Shown: piece after piece, positions 61,587 through 64,000 of the stretch
Numbering within the stretch: the first letter of the stretch is position 1
Layout: the number at the start of each line of letters is the position of its first letter
Notes under the pieces: generated by a model
What the model was told of the DNA's origin: nothing
Seen by the model: only the letters and a program-made list of their open reading frames with translations
Databases searched by the model: none
Source of the DNA: Rachicladosporium sp. CCFEE 5018
Taxonomy: Eukaryota; Ascomycota; Dothideomycetes; Cladosporiales; Cladosporiaceae
Direction: 5' to 3'
Length of the DNA stretch: 64,000 nucleotides
Assembly (NCBI GenBank): GCA_002077045.2
Contig: KZ111185.1
Location: 96,983-160,982 of the forward strand
Translations under genes and position numbers: made by a program

Positions 61587-62581
61587 CTACGTCGACGATC
61601 TAGCCTCTCTCGCGGCTCTATCGCGCTTCGCCTGCGCGATAGAGGCTTCCAGAGCCGGACTATCAGCGTCGGGTCTGAGGCCAGGACTCTTCTCGTCACC
61701 GAGGAGCTCCTTGACGAATCGTGCAGGTTTTCCATCCCTGAAGAATATTTCCTTGCTCCAGTCCCTATCCGGATCTGAATCGCCGCACAAGACGCGCTCG
61801 CCATTATCAAGGAGTAATTCTCGTCGCCGGTGTGGTGGGATGAAGTCTGCCAGGTCCGGCTCATGTAGCTTGTAGGTGCCAGCTGGCTTAGCTAGAAGAT
61901 GGCAGTCGGTCAGAGATCATATCCTCATTCGGGAATTTGATGGAGCGCACGGTCAATTGGACCCCACGCCCTCTCTTCCTCCTCCGGGCTCAGTACATCC
62001 CAAGCATCGCGTCGCAAAAGTACTCCATCTTCTCGTCTTTGAGCTTTCACGACATCTTCCCGGAAATCACCATTGACAAGGTAGGATAGCATTCGATCCC
62101 TCACTAGATCCATACCCATACGGACTGACCGCAGCTGCGTACCTTGATCCTGATCGGTAGTGTCATCGACGAGGTACTCTTTACCTGCTACCAAGACGGT
62201 GTGGTCATCGGTTGAGTGCGCGTCGTAGATGACAAATTTCTCGTAGTTGATGTTCGAGCCTGCTTTGCACATGTCGAACAGCATTTGCGAGCATTCTTCC
62301 GGAGTCTTGTCGACGAAGTCGGAACTTGCTGAGCTGGTGCTGACATGACCTCGCTTGTCCTCTTCGAGGTATGACTTGGAGCTGCTGTCGACAAAGACCA
62401 AGTCGGTCTGTTCAAGGTGCTCGAATAGCTTGTTGAGCTCTAAGAGGCGATCTTTCGCCTAGATCATGAGAGTAGTCAGAGTGGCGAAATGACAGTGGTA
62501 GCTAAGCGTGGTTACCTCCGCACTGATCTCTGTGGCGCAGCAGATCGCAGTGAGCTTCCCAGGCTCCAGGACCCGTGACAT
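61587..62581 (-). CDS. Tandem family member 3 (full length)
   Basis: Three exons encode 292 residues. Exon 1 (62581-62516, MSRVLEPGKLTAICCATEIS) is followed by a 57-nt intron (62459-62515, GTAACC donor, ATCTAG acceptor, phase 0) and exon 2 (62458-61951). A 59-nt intron (61892-61950, GTGCGC donor, CTGAC branch, CTTCTAG acceptor, phase 1) leads to exon 3, ending at TAG 61587-61589. The N-terminal part has DLVFVDSSSKSYLEED, TPEECSQML, AGSNINYEKFVIYD. The middle has VRMGMDLVRDRML. A C-terminal part starts at PAGTYKL and contains KELLGDEKSPGL and a charged end. No known domain, signal peptide or membrane segment is seen, so a soluble protein is likely. Its function is unknown. Confidence 0.75.
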
Positions 62582-63317
62582 GGTCCTGAACGATGTATTT
62601 TGGTCTTACTTGTACATGCAGGGACTCTGAAGAAGTGAGAGGACGTAGTTTTAACCCGAGAGCCCAAGCAGTACTCTTATATGAAAGTGTGAGAGTACAT
62701 AGCTGAGGCGAAATCAGGCAGATGTGGACTTCAATGATCGACGACTTGCCATTCTGGGATCCTACCTGGGTTCAGACACACTGTAGCCTGGTAATATTGT
62801 ACAGCAGCCTAATATAGAGCCGAAAGGGTCGCAAAGCTCAATGTCGCAAAGATGCCAGAGTCGAGCTGTGTGTAGTCAGGCACGTGTCAGGTTACCTTGA
62901 AATATGTACGAAGATGGTGTGCGGTGGAGGGCATTCTACAATGCTTCTTGAAGTTTGTGCCGGAAATCCTGACTCGAGCTTCGAACAATCGCCTACGGAA
63001 TTACCATAGACACGCCTGCTGCACACTATATTGCAATTCTAGAGCTTGCGCTAGCATTGAGACATTATTCTCCATCTTGTTGTGTGACTGTGATGATAAT
63101 CGCCAAGATTCAATTGTTTTGATACCTTATGTCAGATGACCCTGAAGGCCAAACTTCAGATTCCGGCACAGACTTTCAAGAAGCACTGTACATGCTGGGA
63201 TTGCGCGCGAGTCATGTGTCCTCACATGTTCATGGTTGCAGACGAGGATTCAATACTAGCACCTTGAACCTCGCGATTACTTACGACTCCAACTGAACGT
63301 CAAGATCGATCATCGCA
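62582..63317. other. Intergenic region, no supported gene
   Basis: Divergent promoter region of the tandem family member 3 (minus) and SYF2 (plus). A short plus-strand frame at 62897-63139 has no recognised content. Confidence 0.4.
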
Positions 63318-64000
63318 ATGGGACCCTCACTGAAGCGCAAAGGCTCGCCCAGCCTGGAAGACGATGCCGAAAGCTCAAAGCGCAGGTTTGCTGCGACCGA
63401 GGACCCCGAAACCAACGACGAAGATACTGGCGACGTCGATGCTCCCAGCACTGCCATTGCCGATGATGATGCCACGACCACCGCATACCTGCCTCCGACA
63501 TCCACCACGGCAGCACCCACCGACCGCGCCTCCCGTTTCGCCGCCCTCCGCGCCCGCAACCAAACCTCCCGCAAAGAAAACCTCAAAGACACCAAAGCAG
63601 AAGCCAAGCGCGTCTCCACCGACCCCTCACAACTCACAGCTCTCTCTCGCAAGAAAAATATAGCCGAGCACAAGCTGCTGCAAGCCTCCACCGAGGCCGC
63701 CGGGGAGGATTTCGAGCGGAAGAGAGCATGGGACTGGACTGTCGAGGAAGCGGAGGCCTGGGATGCACGGTTAGAGAAGAAGGAGGCTGCGAGGCAGGGC
63801 GTGGCGTTTCAGAGTTATGCTGCTGAGGCGGGGAAGATCTATGAGAGGCAGGTTATGGGGATTGAGAAGGCGGGGTGGGAGGACAGGAAGGCGGAGTATG
63901 AGCGGTCGAAGCGATCTGCAGTCGATCGTGCGGTGCAGTCTGGTGGACTAGAGATCGTGGAGACTGAGACGGGGGAGTTGATTGCTGTGGACAAGGATGG
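63318..64000 (+). CDS. SYF2: Pre-mRNA-splicing factor SYF2 (3' partial)
   Basis: Syf2 belongs to the NineTeen-associated (NTC) set of splicing factors in the activated spliceosome. The frame is open from the ATG at 63318 (MGPSLKRKGSPSLEDD) to the window edge, 227 residues so far. After a disordered acidic start (about 1-70), the SYF2 domain begins with RASRFAALRARNQTSRKENLKDTKAEAKR. It continues with SRKKNIAEHKLLQ, DFERKRAWDWTVEEAEAWDARLEKKE, and GVAFQSYAAEAGKIYERQV, the family's most conserved blocks. The remaining C-terminal residues lie outside the window. Confidence 0.93.
   Translation, partial: MGPSLKRKGSPSLEDDAESSKRRFAATEDPETNDEDTGDVDAPSTAIADDDATTTAYLPPTSTTAAPTDRASRFAALRARNQTSRKENLKDTKAEAKRVSTDPSQLTALSRKKNIAEHKLLQASTEAAGEDFERKRAWDWTVEEAEAWDARLEKKEAARQGVAFQSYAAEAGKIYERQVMGIEKAGWEDRKAEYERSKRSAVDRAVQSGGLEIVETETGELIAVDKD

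Noticed and set aside
60955..62581. A single two-unit protein made of tandem members 3 and 2
   Set aside because: An in-frame TAG separates them, the second unit lacks its front, and no good in-phase intron spans the stop.

Overview
This window is nuclear DNA of a filamentous ascomycete (Pezizomycotina). A Dothideomycete-type black or plant-associated mould is my best guess, from gene content only. The supporting signs are widely spaced single genes on both strands; introns of about 50-80 nt (two reach 97 nt or more) with GTAAGT/GTATGT-like donors, CTRAC-like branch sites and YAG acceptors; a HET-domain gene; and fungal forms of mL60, TOM70, Doa10, Trs20, neutral trehalase and SND2. Two runs of exactly 100 N (33106-33205 and 44778-44877) look like placeholder scaffold gaps, and both cut genes.

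Layout. 1-4.4 kb: the 3' end of an Arg/Asp-rich gene and three weak or lineage-specific hypotheticals. 5.1-6.3 kb: a stand-alone ACP-thioesterase protein whose ACP lacks the phosphopantetheine serine. 7.0-12.5 kb: a giant Ala/Ser repeat membrane protein (minus), head-to-head with the ER-associated ubiquitin ligase Doa10/Ssm4 (13.2-18.7 kb, plus). 19-24 kb: a HET-domain gene, a WrbA-type quinone reductase and a flavin split-barrel protein. 24-30.4 kb: a mitochondrial PPR-like protein, a single-span membrane protein and TOM70. 30.9-34.4 kb: neutral trehalase and an unknown gene, joined only by a gap. 34.9-39.8 kb: a peroxisome-type carrier with a LEA-like tail, Trs20, mL60 and a hypothetical. 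41.4-45.9 kb: an AlkB-like dioxygenase with zinc-ribbon-like motifs, a gap, and a truncated acyl-CoA ligase. 46.6-52.1 kb: a CodA-type cytosine deaminase, a ThrE-type transporter and a frameshifted M20 amidohydrolase. 52.4-59.9 kb: Cdc27/APC3, SND2/TMEM208, arylamine N-acetyltransferase, cytochrome b5 reductase and a DUF3605/Gig1-like gene. 60.0-62.6 kb: three copies of an unrecognised gene family, one truncated. 63.3 kb to the right edge: the 5' part of the splicing factor SYF2.

Most genes are unrelated housekeeping genes, with no operon logic and no complete biosynthetic cluster. The most novel stretch is 60054-62581. Three related genes there share an N-terminal exon, an intron position and a two-part architecture. 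One is full length, one lacks the C-terminal part, and one is a 5'-truncated copy lying in frame directly behind the stop codon of its neighbour. Other points of interest are the degenerate ACP-TE, the hidden last exon of the giant repeat protein, the carrier with a LEA-like tail and the zinc-ribbon AlkB-like protein. Splice sites were read by eye and checked for frame; no transcript evidence was available.
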